Of a stretch of DNA of 9,283 bases, positions 1 to 6,436 are shown piece after piece (the first letter of the stretch is position 1; every line of letters starts with the position of its first letter). Both the position numbers and the translations under genes were made by a program. The notes beneath the pieces are model-generated. The model searched no databases. It saw only the letters and a list, made by a program, of their open reading frames with translations, and was not told the origin of the DNA. The stretch is from Flavobacteriaceae bacterium (lineage in GTDB: Bacteria; Bacteroidota; Bacteroidia; Flavobacteriales; Flavobacteriaceae), in contig CANKLK010000087.1 in NCBI GenBank assembly GCA_947482805.1, positions 1 to 9,283 of the forward strand, given 5' to 3'.

Positions 1-492
1 AAAAAATCTAGAGTTTCTGTTAAGTTTGATAATCGAACTACTCAAAAACCTGGATTTAAATTCGCCGAATGGGAATTGAAAGGTGTTCCGGTTCGAATTG
101 CTATTGGACCAAAAGATTTAGAAAATGGAACTTTTGAAATTGCAAGAAGAGATACGTTATCTAAAGAAGTCAAGTCAAAAGAAGGTATTGTTACCCATAT
201 TGCGAATTTATTAGAACAAATACAAAGTGATTTATTTAATCGAGCTTTAGAATATAGAAATACACATGTTACTGAGGTAAATACTTTTGAAGAATTCAAA
301 GATGTTTTGGAAAATAAAACTGGTTTTATTTCAGCACATTGGGATGGAACTCCTGATACGGAAGAAAAAATCAAAGATTTAACCAAGGCAACCATCCGTT
401 GCATACCATTAAATAGAGTTGAAGAGGATGGAAAATGTGTTTTTTCTGGAGTTAAATCAACTGGTAGGGTACTGTTTGCAAAAGCATATTAA
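1..492 (+). CDS. proS: Prolyl-tRNA synthetase, C-terminal part (5' end outside window)
   Basis: The frame is open from base 1 and gives 163 residues ending in FAKAY and a TAA stop. Prolyl-tRNA synthetase charges tRNA-Pro with proline in the cytoplasm. The visible part starts in the class II anticodon-binding domain (residues about 1-75, including KPGFKFAEWELKGVPVRIAIGPKD and a following FEIARRDT) and continues into the C-terminal domain of the archaeal/eukaryotic-type (short) enzymes (about 90-163, ending with the C-terminal Tyr typical of that class). The catalytic core lies upstream, out of view. In zinc-binding members the C-terminal domain has four Cys ligands. Here only two Cys are seen (in ATIRCIPL and GKCVFSG), and the usual CxxC partner is Ser, so the zinc site looks degenerate; this comparison is from memory. 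An in-frame TTG at 76 is an internal Leu codon, not a start. Identity is near certain, and the truncation is only the window edge. Confidence 0.95.
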   Translation, partial: KKSRVSVKFDNRTTQKPGFKFAEWELKGVPVRIAIGPKDLENGTFEIARRDTLSKEVKSKEGIVTHIANLLEQIQSDLFNRALEYRNTHVTEVNTFEEFKDVLENKTGFISAHWDGTPDTEEKIKDLTKATIRCIPLNRVEEDGKCVFSGVKSTGRVLFAKAY

Positions 493-510
493 AAAAAAAT
501 AGTTTTTTTT
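491..510 (+). terminator. Possible A/T-only hairpin after proS
   Basis: Nine A (491-499), a TAG loop and eight T (503-510) directly follow the proS stop codon. They could fold into an 8-bp all A-U hairpin with a U-run, a weak terminator. There is no G-C pair in the stem, so it may simply be low-complexity intergenic DNA. Confidence 0.3.
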
Positions 511-521
511 CATCTTCACTA

Positions 522-551
522 TTGTGAAAATAAAAAATAGTTGTATTTTTG
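522..551 (+). promoter_or_regulatory. Promoter of tRNA-Glu-rpsT
   Basis: TTG at 522-524 is followed, after exactly 19 nt, by TATTTTTG at 544-551. This matches the flavobacterial housekeeping promoter pattern TTG-N19-TAnnTTTG in full. Transcription should begin about 5-8 nt further on, near 556-559, leaving a short leader before the tRNA at 571. There is no comparable motif between the tRNA and rpsT, so this promoter probably drives both. Confidence 0.75.
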
Positions 552-570
552 CATCCGCGTTGAGAAAGAT

Positions 571-642
571 GGCCCGTTCGTCTATCGGTTAGGACGCCAG
601 GTTTTCATCCTGGTAAGAGGGGTTCGATTCCCCTACGGGCTA
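571..642 (+). tRNA. tRNA-Glu (anticodon TTC)
   Basis: A complete cloverleaf can be drawn by hand. The acceptor stem pairs 571-577 with 635-641 (one G-T pair at the end). The D-arm region carries GGTTAGGA. The anticodon stem is CCAGG (597-601) with CCTGG (609-613), around the loop TTTTCAT with anticodon TTC at 604-606. There is a 4-nt variable region, and the T stem pairs 618-622 with 630-634 around the loop TTCGATT. The discriminator is A642, and the CCA end is not encoded (the next bases are CAA), so it must be added after transcription. Anticodon UUC reads both GAA and GAG. It lies 28 nt upstream of rpsT on the same strand. Confidence 0.96.
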
Positions 643-670
643 CAATTTTAAATAAAATAAAAGAAAAAAA

Positions 671-922
671 ATGGCAAATCATAAGTCAGCTTTAAAGAGA
701 ATTAGAAGTAACGAAAAGAGAAGAGTATTAAATAGATACCAACACAAAACTACTCGTAATGCCATAAAAGCATTAAGATTGGCGACAGATAAATCCGATG
801 CTTCTGCAAAATTATCTTCTGTTGTTTCTATGATAGATAAATTAGCTAAGAAAAATGTCATTCATGATAATAAAGCATCTAATTTGAAATCTAAATTAAC
901 TAAACACGTTTCTAAATTATAA
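671..922 (+). CDS. rpsT: 30S ribosomal protein S20
   Basis: The product is an 83-residue, very Lys/Arg-rich protein starting [18 protein letters not shown], the classical S20 N-terminus, and the length is normal for the family. S20 binds 16S rRNA early in assembly of the small subunit as a helical bundle, so the helical, basic composition fits. The ATG at 671 is preceded by an almost pure A stretch (AAGAAAAAAA) and no Shine-Dalgarno motif, as is usual for highly expressed genes in this phylum. It follows tRNA-Glu by 28 nt without a terminator or promoter between them, so the two are probably co-transcribed from the promoter at 522-551. The transcript ends in the hairpin at 942-973. Confidence 0.97.
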   Translation: MANHKSALKRIRSNEKRRVLNRYQHKTTRNAIKALRLATDKSDASAKLSSVVSMIDKLAKKNVIHDNKASNLKSKLTKHVSKL

Positions 923-941
923 TTGAGACAAATTTATAAAT

Positions 942-973
942 AAAAAAAGCACTCTATTTAGAGTGCTTTTTTT
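942..973. terminator. Bidirectional terminator between rpsT and the response regulator
   Basis: This is a perfect inverted repeat: seven A plus GCACTCTA (942-956) and its complement TAGAGTGC plus seven T (959-973). The GC-containing core GCACTCT/AGAGTGC is flanked by A and T tails on both sides, so each strand shows a stem followed by a U-run. It lies between convergent genes, 19 nt after the rpsT stop and 2 nt after the end of the response-regulator gene, and can terminate transcription from both. Confidence 0.92.
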
Positions 974-975
974 AT

Positions 976-1386
976 TTATAAAAATTGATGTTTTAAATTT
1001 TCTAACATTTCTTTGGTTATTGGTTTTGATAAAAATCCTATAACAGGATAGGCTTTAGATCTGTTAATATCATAGGGATCAACTGAAGATGAAAGAACAA
1101 TAAATTTAGTTGAACTAAACAAATTATCATACTCCTTACGTATATATGTTTCCAGAAATTCCCATCCATCTAATACAGGCATATTTAAATCTAAAAGCAC
1201 CAACTTTGGATATACAATTGAATCATTTACTTTACTTTCTTCAAATAGACTGTCAAAGTATTCAATTGCTTCTAGACCATGTTTGGCTGTAATTATTTCT
1301 TTTGCAAATCCAACTCTCTCAACAACTTTTTTACAAAGCATGAGCGTAATTGGGTCATCGTCTACACAGAGTATTTTATCTAACAT
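976..1386 (-). CDS. Stand-alone receiver-domain response regulator
   Basis: The 136-residue protein consists of a single CheY-like receiver domain with no DNA-binding or enzymatic output. The acidic pocket is D9/D10 (in VDDDP), the phospho-acceptor is D66 (in LLDLNMPVLDGWEF), the switch Ser is S99 (IVLSSS), and the conserved Lys is K121 followed by P122 (FLSKPI). All the residues needed for phosphorylation are present. The start ATG (1384-1386) lies 5 nt after the stop of the kinase gene upstream, so both are on one mRNA and the kinase is the likely phosphodonor. The effect must come from protein-protein contact or a further phosphotransfer, because no output domain follows before the terminator at 942-973. 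The family (Rcp1/CheY-like receivers next to PAS kinases) is clear; the target is unknown. Confidence 0.93.
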   Translation of the reverse strand: MLDKILCVDDDPITLMLCKKVVERVGFAKEIITAKHGLEAIEYFDSLFEESKVNDSIVYPKLVLLDLNMPVLDGWEFLETYIRKEYDNLFSSTKFIVLSSSVDPYDINRSKAYPVIGFLSKPITKEMLENLKHQFL

Positions 1387-1391
1387 ATTAC

Positions 1392-3113
1392 TTAATTATA
1401 TTTAAAAACAATTGTAAAAGTAGTTCCTTTTCCAACATTACTGTCAACTGAAATAGTTCCCCCCATACTTTCTACTTGTGATTTAACTAAATACAGCCCT
1501 AATCCTTTACTTTCTGGATAATGGTGGAATCGTTGATATAGTCCAAAAATTTTATCATTATTTTTTTCTAAATCGATACCTATTCCGTTGTCTTTGAATG
1601 TCATAAATAGGTTGTTGTCTTCGACTTTTGTGGCAATAGTAATTCTTAATTGTCTACTTGGTTCTCGATAATTTATAGCATTCGTCAATAAATTTAGAAA
1701 AATACTTTCTAAATATGACTTGTTTATGTCAAAAATAGTTTCGACTTCCAAATCAATTTTCAAAATAGGTTTGTTAGCACTAATTAAGAAACTCAATTGA
1801 TTAAAAACATTTTCGAACACATCCTTAATAAATAATTTTTCTTTTTGAATCGAAGGGTTGTCTTTGATAATAATTACCTTAACTAAATCATTTATCGTCT
1901 CATTTAACAAATGAGTTGATTTTGAAAACCCGTTAATTATTTCTTTTAATTCTGAATCTTCAATTGGAATATCTTCAATAAGATTAAGTAATCCGGTTAA
2001 ATTAGATAAAGGGGCCCTTAAATTATGAGAAGTGATATAAGAAAACTGCTTTAAATCCTTATTATTTTGAGTTAATTCCCTAATAAGTTGTTCTCTTTCT
2101 TTCTCTCTTTCTTTTTCTACCGTGACATCTCTCTGAATAGAAATCCAATGAGAATGTTCTCCTTCTTTATCAGTTACAGGAATCATCGAGAAGTTGATCC
2201 AAAATTCTTCACCACTTTTTTTGTAACTTATAGTTTCAACAAAACATTCTTTATATTCTTGAACGGCCGTTCTGAGTTTGTCAAATTCTAAAAAATCTGA
2301 TTTTTTTCCGAATAATATTTCTGGAGATTTCCCAATAACTTCATCAGCTGGATATCCGGTAATATCCGTAAAAGCTGAATTGACGAATATTATATTTGGA
2401 ATAACATTTTTTGATGTGTCAATATCCGTAATCATTACGGCGTCCTTAGACTGTGTAATTACTGTTTCGAGTAATCTAAGTCTTTGTTCTTCTTCTTTTT
2501 GTTTGGTAACATCTTGAATAGCTCCAATCATTCTTATAGGTTTTCCATTGTCATCTTTAACCAAAAAACCTCTGTCAAAAACATACTTATAACTACCATC
2601 AGCGCACTGAAATCGATATTCATCTTGCCATTTTTCAGTTTTTTGTTCTAAAAACGAATACAGTTTGACAGACATTTTTAAACTGTCTTCTGGATGAATT
2701 CGGTCAAACCACCATTTAGATGTTGAACCGACATCTTCTTTTTGGTATCCAAAAACACCATAAATTCCTTTATTCCAAATTATACTATCGTCTTCTATTT
2801 TCCAATCCCAAATGGTGTCACTTGTTGCTTTAGCTACAATATCATATCGCTCGTTTGATTCTTTGATTTCAATATTGGTAACTTTTAATTTTTTAAAGAC
2901 TGATTTATTTCTAGTTTCATTTTGATATAAAATGAATTTTAGAATTAAACCAGAAAAAATAATATAGATTAAATCTTTAGTAAAACTGTATTTGAACAGG
3001 GTTTCGTTAGTAGAGTCTGGAAAATAAAAAACAAATAATTTATGGCCAATTATAGCCATAAACATCAGAATAACGACGTATATTATTGTGATTTTATTAG
3101 AATTATTTTTCAT
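1392..3113 (-). CDS. Membrane-anchored PAS-PAS sensor histidine kinase
   Basis: The product is 573 residues. Two hydrophobic segments (about 8-31 and 46-63) anchor a short N-terminal loop region. A PAS_3-type domain with PAC tail follows (about 86-206, ending RMIGAIQDVTKQK), then a second PAS/PAC (about 213-333, ending HWISIQRDVTVEK), a charged coiled-coil-like linker (330-355), a HisKA dimerisation domain with phospho-acceptor H363 in TSHNLRAPL, and a C-terminal ATPase domain. In the ATPase, the N box has N474/N478 (NLLTNAINYR), the G1 box is DNGIGID (508-514) and the G2 box is KGLGLYL (536-542). Catalytic residues look intact. The second PAS resembles LOV domains around GKSPEILFGKKSD, but the flavin-binding Cys position is Pro264, so blue-light photochemistry of the LOV type is not expected. 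The signal is unknown. It is followed after 5 nt by the receiver gene, its probable partner, and is divergent from typA. Confidence 0.93.
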   Translation of the reverse strand: MKNNSNKITIIYVVILMFMAIIGHKLFVFYFPDSTNETLFKYSFTKDLIYIIFSGLILKFILYQNETRNKSVFKKLKVTNIEIKESNERYDIVAKATSDTIWDWKIEDDSIIWNKGIYGVFGYQKEDVGSTSKWWFDRIHPEDSLKMSVKLYSFLEQKTEKWQDEYRFQCADGSYKYVFDRGFLVKDDNGKPIRMIGAIQDVTKQKEEEQRLRLLETVITQSKDAVMITDIDTSKNVIPNIIFVNSAFTDITGYPADEVIGKSPEILFGKKSDFLEFDKLRTAVQEYKECFVETISYKKSGEEFWINFSMIPVTDKEGEHSHWISIQRDVTVEKEREKEREQLIRELTQNNKDLKQFSYITSHNLRAPLSNLTGLLNLIEDIPIEDSELKEIINGFSKSTHLLNETINDLVKVIIIKDNPSIQKEKLFIKDVFENVFNQLSFLISANKPILKIDLEVETIFDINKSYLESIFLNLLTNAINYREPSRQLRITIATKVEDNNLFMTFKDNGIGIDLEKNNDKIFGLYQRFHHYPESKGLGLYLVKSQVESMGGTISVDSNVGKGTTFTIVFKYN

Positions 3114-3117
3114 TTCT

Positions 3118-3125
3118 CAAATATA
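3118..3125 (-). promoter_or_regulatory. Candidate -7 box of the histidine kinase gene
   Basis: Read on the minus strand, TATATTTG matches the flavobacterial TAnnTTTG box and ends only 4 nt before the kinase ATG (3111-3113). No TTG lies 17-23 nt upstream, so this is half a promoter at best. If used, transcription would start at or next to the ATG and the mRNA would be leaderless. The match could be chance in AT-rich DNA. Confidence 0.3.
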
Positions 3126-3181
3126 TATAATTTCATATGAGTTTTAAAATTTAACCAAAAACTTATTAAGGATTTTATAAA

Positions 3182-3192
3182 CGGAACTTCCG
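3182..3192. promoter_or_regulatory. Small GC-rich palindrome in the divergent intergenic region
   Basis: CGGAACTTCCG is a perfect 5-bp inverted repeat around one central C. It lies between the divergent kinase and typA genes in otherwise very AT-rich DNA, upstream of both candidate promoters. It could be an operator or a small hairpin, but a single copy gives weak support. Confidence 0.25.
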
Positions 3193-3221
3193 CTATTATT
3201 AAAAAGTAAACTAATTGTTTA

Positions 3222-3255
3222 TTGGTTTTTTATCTAAAAATAAAGTGTACCTTTG
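3222..3255 (+). promoter_or_regulatory. Promoter of typA
   Basis: TACCTTTG at 3248-3255 matches TAnnTTTG. The nearest TTG (3222-3224) is 23 nt upstream, at the long edge of the accepted spacing. Transcription would start near 3260, giving a leader of about 15 nt rich in A before the ATG at 3275. This placement decides the typA start codon, since the upstream in-frame TTG at 3215 would precede the transcript. Confidence 0.65.
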
Positions 3256-3274
3256 CACCTTCAAAAAAACAAAG

Positions 3275-5071
3275 ATGGAATCTATCAGAAACATTGCTAT
3301 TATTGCTCACGTTGACCACGGAAAGACTACGTTAGTTGACAAAATTATGTATCACTGTCAGTTATTTCGTGAAAACGAAAATACAGGTGATTTAATTCTT
3401 GATAACAACGATCTGGAGCGAGAAAGAGGAATTACGATTACTTCTAAAAACGTTTCTGTTGTATATAAAGGAACAAAAATCAATATTATTGACACTCCCG
3501 GGCACGCTGATTTTGGCGGAGAAGTTGAACGTGTATTAAATATGGCTGACGGTGTATGTCTTTTAGTAGATGCTTTCGAAGGACCAATGCCGCAAACGCG
3601 TTTCGTATTGCAAAAAGCAATCGACTTAGGATTAAAACCTTGCGTTGTTATCAATAAAGTAGACAAAGAAAACTGTACTCCGGAAGAAGTGCACGAAAAA
3701 GTTTTTGATTTGATGTATGAATTAGGCGCTGAAGAATGGCAGTTGGATTTCCCAACAGTTTATGGTTCTGCTAAAAACAATTGGATGTCTGATGATTTTA
3801 GAAATATCACTACAAACATAGAACCTCTTTTGGATATGGTTGTTGCTCACGTACCTCCACCAAAAGTTTCCACAGGAACGCCACAAATGTTGATTACTTC
3901 TTTAGATTTCTCTTCATTCACTGGTCGTATTGCAATTGGTCGATTGGAAAGAGGTGAATTAAAAGAAGGCATGCCTATTTCTTTGGTTAAAAGAGATGGT
4001 AAAATCATAAAATCAAGAATTAAAGAATTGCACACATTTGAAGGTCTTGGACGTAAAAAAGTAGAAAGCGTAATTGCCGGAGATATTTGTGCTATTGTTG
4101 GAATTGAAGGTTTTGAAATTGGTGATACTATTGCCGATTTTGAAAATCCAGAAGCATTACAAACCATAGCAATCGACGAGCCAACAATGAGCATGTTGTT
4201 TACAATTAACGATTCGCCTTTCTTTGGTAAAGAAGGAAAATTTGTGACTTCTCGTCATATTAGAGATCGTTTGACTAAAGAGCTCGAGAAAAACCTAGCA
4301 ATGAAACTTGGTGAGACTGATTCAGCTGATAAATTCATGGTTTTTGGCCGTGGTGTGTTACACTTATCAGTTCTTATTGAAACGATGAGAAGAGAAGGTT
4401 ATGAATTGCAAATTGGACAACCACAAGTTATCATCAAGGAAATTGACGGTAAAAAATGCGAGCCAATTGAAGAGTTAACAATCGATTTACCAGAACATTT
4501 ATCTGGAAGAGCAGTTGAATTCGTTTCTATCCGTAAAGGTGAAATGTTAAGTATGGAAGCTAAAGGTGAACGTATGATTGTGAAATTTAACATTCCTTCA
4601 CGTGGAATTATTGGATTGAGAAATCTTTTGCTTACAGCTACTGCTGGAGAAGCGATTATGTCACACCGTTATATTGGATACGAACCTTTCAAAGGAGAAA
4701 TTCCTGGAAGAAACAACGGTTCTTTAATTTCTATGGAAAACGGAAAAGCAATTCCTTATTCTATCGATAAATTACAAGACAGAGGTAAATTCTTCGTAAA
4801 TCCAAATGATGAAATATACGAAGGTCAGGTTATCGGAGAAAACTCTCGTAGCGATGATATGAGTATCAATGTTACTAAGGCTAAGAAACAGTCAAACGTT
4901 CGTTCTTCTGGTAATGATGAAAAAGCAAGGATTATTCCTCCGATTATTTTCTCATTAGAAGAAGCGTTGGAGTACATTCAAAAAGATGAATATGTTGAGG
5001 TTACACCAAAATCTATTCGTTTGCGTAAAATCTATTTGACAGAAAACGATAGAAAACGCAATAAAATATAA
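3275..5071 (+). CDS. typA: Ribosome-associated translational GTPase TypA/BipA
   Basis: The chosen start gives 598 residues (MESIRNIAIIAHVDHGKTTL), a typical TypA length. The G domain shows all motifs: G1 AHVDHGKT (11-18), G2 RGITI (51-55), G3 DTPGH (73-77), G4 NKVD (127-130) and G5 SAK (165-167). An EF-Tu-like domain II, EF-G-like domains III and V, and the BipA-specific C-terminal domain (with the RGIIGLRNLLLTATAGEAIM region and a basic C-terminus) follow. TypA binds the 70S ribosome near the A site and helps 50S assembly and growth under stress such as cold; this is family knowledge. A longer in-frame reading from TTG at 3215 adds 20 residues but starts upstream of the promoter box and lacks family similarity, so it is rejected. 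It has its own promoter (3222-3255) and terminator (5113-5140), so it is probably monocistronic. The codon pattern looks native. Confidence 0.97.
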   Translation: MESIRNIAIIAHVDHGKTTLVDKIMYHCQLFRENENTGDLILDNNDLERERGITITSKNVSVVYKGTKINIIDTPGHADFGGEVERVLNMADGVCLLVDAFEGPMPQTRFVLQKAIDLGLKPCVVINKVDKENCTPEEVHEKVFDLMYELGAEEWQLDFPTVYGSAKNNWMSDDFRNITTNIEPLLDMVVAHVPPPKVSTGTPQMLITSLDFSSFTGRIAIGRLERGELKEGMPISLVKRDGKIIKSRIKELHTFEGLGRKKVESVIAGDICAIVGIEGFEIGDTIADFENPEALQTIAIDEPTMSMLFTINDSPFFGKEGKFVTSRHIRDRLTKELEKNLAMKLGETDSADKFMVFGRGVLHLSVLIETMRREGYELQIGQPQVIIKEIDGKKCEPIEELTIDLPEHLSGRAVEFVSIRKGEMLSMEAKGERMIVKFNIPSRGIIGLRNLLLTATAGEAIMSHRYIGYEPFKGEIPGRNNGSLISMENGKAIPYSIDKLQDRGKFFVNPNDEIYEGQVIGENSRSDDMSINVTKAKKQSNVRSSGNDEKARIIPPIIFSLEEALEYIQKDEYVEVTPKSIRLRKIYLTENDRKRNKI

Positions 5072-5078
5072 TAAACTA

Positions 5079-5103
5079 GTCATTCCGACAAAGGAGGAAT
5101 CTC
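5079..5103. repeat. Short repeat-like palindrome (GTCATTCC...GGAATC type)
   Basis: GTCATTCCGACAAAGGAGGAATCTC contains the arms ATTCC (5082-5086) and GGAAT (5096-5100) around a 9-nt loop. I recall very similar short sequences scattered between genes in Flavobacterium genomes, but cannot check this here, and only one copy is in the window. It lies 8 nt after typA, before the terminator. The embedded AGGAGG is not followed by a gene. Confidence 0.5.
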
Positions 5104-5112
5104 ATGTAATAT

Positions 5113-5140
5113 AACCCATTCGTAACAGAATGGGTTTTTT
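5113..5140 (+). terminator. Rho-independent terminator of typA
   Basis: A 9-bp perfect stem, AACCCATTC (5113-5121) with GAATGGGTT (5128-5136), closes a 6-nt loop GTAACA. It is followed by T residues to 5140 and another T-run to 5146. It ends the typA transcript 41 nt after the stop codon. Confidence 0.9.
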
Positions 5141-5147
5141 GTTTTTG

Positions 5148-5256
5148 AAGCTGCTCCGGCTGTCCACTATATCTTTTTTGTTTTGTCACCCTAAGCGCAG
5201 TTGAAGGGCTTTTATTAAAACAAAAAAGGATGCCGTTACCATCCGGGCTAGGGCTA
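5148..5256. repeat. Composite intergenic element with large inverted repeat
   Basis: The perfect 12-bp arms CTTTTTTGTTTT (5173-5184) and AAAACAAAAAAG (5217-5228) flank a 32-nt interior that carries a second palindrome (separate entry). The outer flanks are GC-richer: GCTGCTCCGGCTGTCC on the left; on the right GGATG (5228-5232) pairs with CATCC (5240-5244) around 7 nt, then GGGCTAGGGCTA follows. Read on the minus strand, the element begins with the TAG stop codon of the esterase gene and AGCCCTAGCCCGGATGG. I recall similar sequences downstream of many flavobacterial genes, but this is from memory. It is not a classical terminator: in either direction the T-run is in the 5' arm. Confidence 0.55.
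5185..5210. repeat. Nested GTCACCC...GAAGGGC-type palindrome
   Basis: GTCACCCTAAGCGCAGTTGAAGGGCT resembles a short, widely scattered bacterial intergenic repeat (of the form GTCACCCTGAGCG...GTCGAAGGGC) that I know from Bacteroidota genomes. The arms CCCT (5189-5192) and AGGG (5205-5208) pair. It fills the loop of the larger inverted repeat. With one copy here, its repeat status rests on recollection. Confidence 0.5.
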
Positions 5257-6165
5257 TTTCTTCAGCACGAACTTCAACGGAATGTTCAAACGCTCTGCCC
5301 ATGATTTTTCAGAATGGTCTTTTCCTTGAAAGAATTTGGTTATCCAGTTTTTATTGGTAAATCCTTTTTCGGTCATGATGATATCTACTTGTTTCTGCAA
5401 TGTTGGATAAAGTGAATCCAATGTTTGGTCGCCATAATCAAAATAGATTTTATGATTTTTCGGATTCGGTAAATTGCTTTTCAGATAATCGTAAAATGCT
5501 TGTGGTACAGGATTATTGTCAATTTGAAAAATCCCCGTCCAATGTGTCGAAAGACATGCGGCCGCTCCAAAAACATCGGGATACTCACAAATGGCATATA
5601 ACGAAATCAAACCACCCATGCTAGAACCGGCAATAAACGTATTGTCTTTATCCTTTAGTGTTGAAAAATGAATGTCAATAAATGGCTTTAATTCGGTAAC
5701 AATAAATTTGAGATAGTTATCTGAAATAGGATTAAAAGTCTCATTTATCCTTCCTTTTAATTTTAAACTGTTGGAGACAAACTCTTTTTCTTCGGCAGAA
5801 AGTTTTCTGAAAGCTTTTTGAGGGAAATACTCAAAATGACGTTTTTGTCCATTATTCCAAATGCCAACCACGATGAATTTTTTAGTTTTACCCTCAGCAT
5901 TCAACTTACCTGCAGTTTCGTCCACTTCCCATGCTTGCTTATTCCAAGTCGTTTCAGCATCGAATAACATTTGACCATCGTGCATGAATAAAACGGCATA
6001 TTTCTCTTTGTCAGAATAGCTATCGGGTAACCAAACATCAACGTTTCGGGAATCAACATATTGCGATTTGAAATTGGTAAAACATTGTAATTTACCTGAT
6101 GTGACTTTTACTTCCTGTGCTGTAGAAATCATACCAATGAAAATAAAAAAAGCAACAACTTTCAT
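5254..6165 (-). CDS. Predicted exported esterase (esterase D/enterochelin esterase-like, alpha/beta hydrolase)
   Basis: The product is 303 residues. A short signal peptide (about 1-16: K, hydrophobic core VVAFFIFIGMI, STA before Q17) directs Sec export. The remainder is an esterase D-like alpha/beta hydrolase. YAVLFMHDGQMLFD (56-69) is the family's strand/oxyanion region. The nucleophile elbow is GSSMG (180-184) with S182, in the setting FIAGSSMGGLISLY. The likely catalytic His is H284 in GKDHSEKSWAERL. The acid is probably one of the Asp residues in YGDQTLD (244-250), which I cannot fix. Members cleave diverse esters (siderophores, feruloyl, acetyl, acyl-CoA-like), so the substrate is unknown. 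No T9SS tail is visible, so it is likely periplasmic or outer-membrane associated. The ATG lies 7 nt after the stop of the large T9SS gene, so the two are probably one operon. Its TAG stop lies at the edge of a repeat-like element. Confidence 0.88.
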   Translation of the reverse strand: MKVVAFFIFIGMISTAQEVKVTSGKLQCFTNFKSQYVDSRNVDVWLPDSYSDKEKYAVLFMHDGQMLFDAETTWNKQAWEVDETAGKLNAEGKTKKFIVVGIWNNGQKRHFEYFPQKAFRKLSAEEKEFVSNSLKLKGRINETFNPISDNYLKFIVTELKPFIDIHFSTLKDKDNTFIAGSSMGGLISLYAICEYPDVFGAAACLSTHWTGIFQIDNNPVPQAFYDYLKSNLPNPKNHKIYFDYGDQTLDSLYPTLQKQVDIIMTEKGFTNKNWITKFFQGKDHSEKSWAERLNIPLKFVLKK

Positions 6166-6172
6166 ATTTGAA

Positions 6173-6436
6173 TTAACGTTTTAAAGTAAAATGCCCTTTG
6201 GCACTTCTTCCGTCTTCAAACTTGATGTTATACCAATAATCATCAGCAGGCATTAGTTGTCCGTTAAATGTTCCATCCCAACCTAAGCCTGTAGTTCCTA
6301 TTTGTTTTAATAATTTTCCAAAACGGTCAAAAATGTATATAGTAGAAAGATAATTGAATTGTGCACTTACACCTTTTACATTCCAATAATCGTTGTAGCC
6401 ATCTCCATTTGGTGTGAAATATTGCGGAATTCCGAG
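6173..6436 (-). other. T9SS type B C-terminal sorting domain
   Basis: This encodes the last 87 residues of the large protein, starting at IPQYFTPNGDGYND. Conserved hallmarks of the gliding-motility/type B C-terminal domain are present: TPNGDGxND-W, a YIFDRFGKLL strand, WDGTFNG, the (M)PxxDYWY motif and a final KGHFTLKR strand. Unlike type A tails, type B tails are often kept on the mature cell-surface protein and work with SprF-like partners; that is family knowledge, not visible here. Confidence 0.9.

Noticed and set aside
42..404. Minus-strand open frame opposite proS
   Set aside because: It is a shadow of the clearly conserved prolyl-tRNA synthetase frame, with Ser/Leu/Phe-rich low-quality protein and no recognisable domain.
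2205..2290. LOV photoreceptor call for the second PAS domain of the kinase
   Set aside because: The segment GKSPEILFGKKSD aligns by eye with the LOV GRNCRFLQG region, but Pro replaces the essential Cys.
3215..3274. In-frame N-terminal extension of typA from a TTG codon
   Set aside because: The TACCTTTG promoter box (3248-3255) lies inside it, so the extension would not be transcribed. The ATG at 3275 gives the standard family N-terminus and length.
3358..4194. Minus-strand open frames opposite typA (3358-3666 and 3847-4194)
   Set aside because: They lie entirely within highly conserved GTPase coding sequence, and their translations show no domain or start context.
5092..5107. AGGAGG followed by an ATG (5104-5106) as a possible small gene after typA
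   Set aside because: The ATG is followed at once by TAA (ATG-TAA), and this phylum rarely uses Shine-Dalgarno. The AGGAGG belongs to the repeat-like palindrome.
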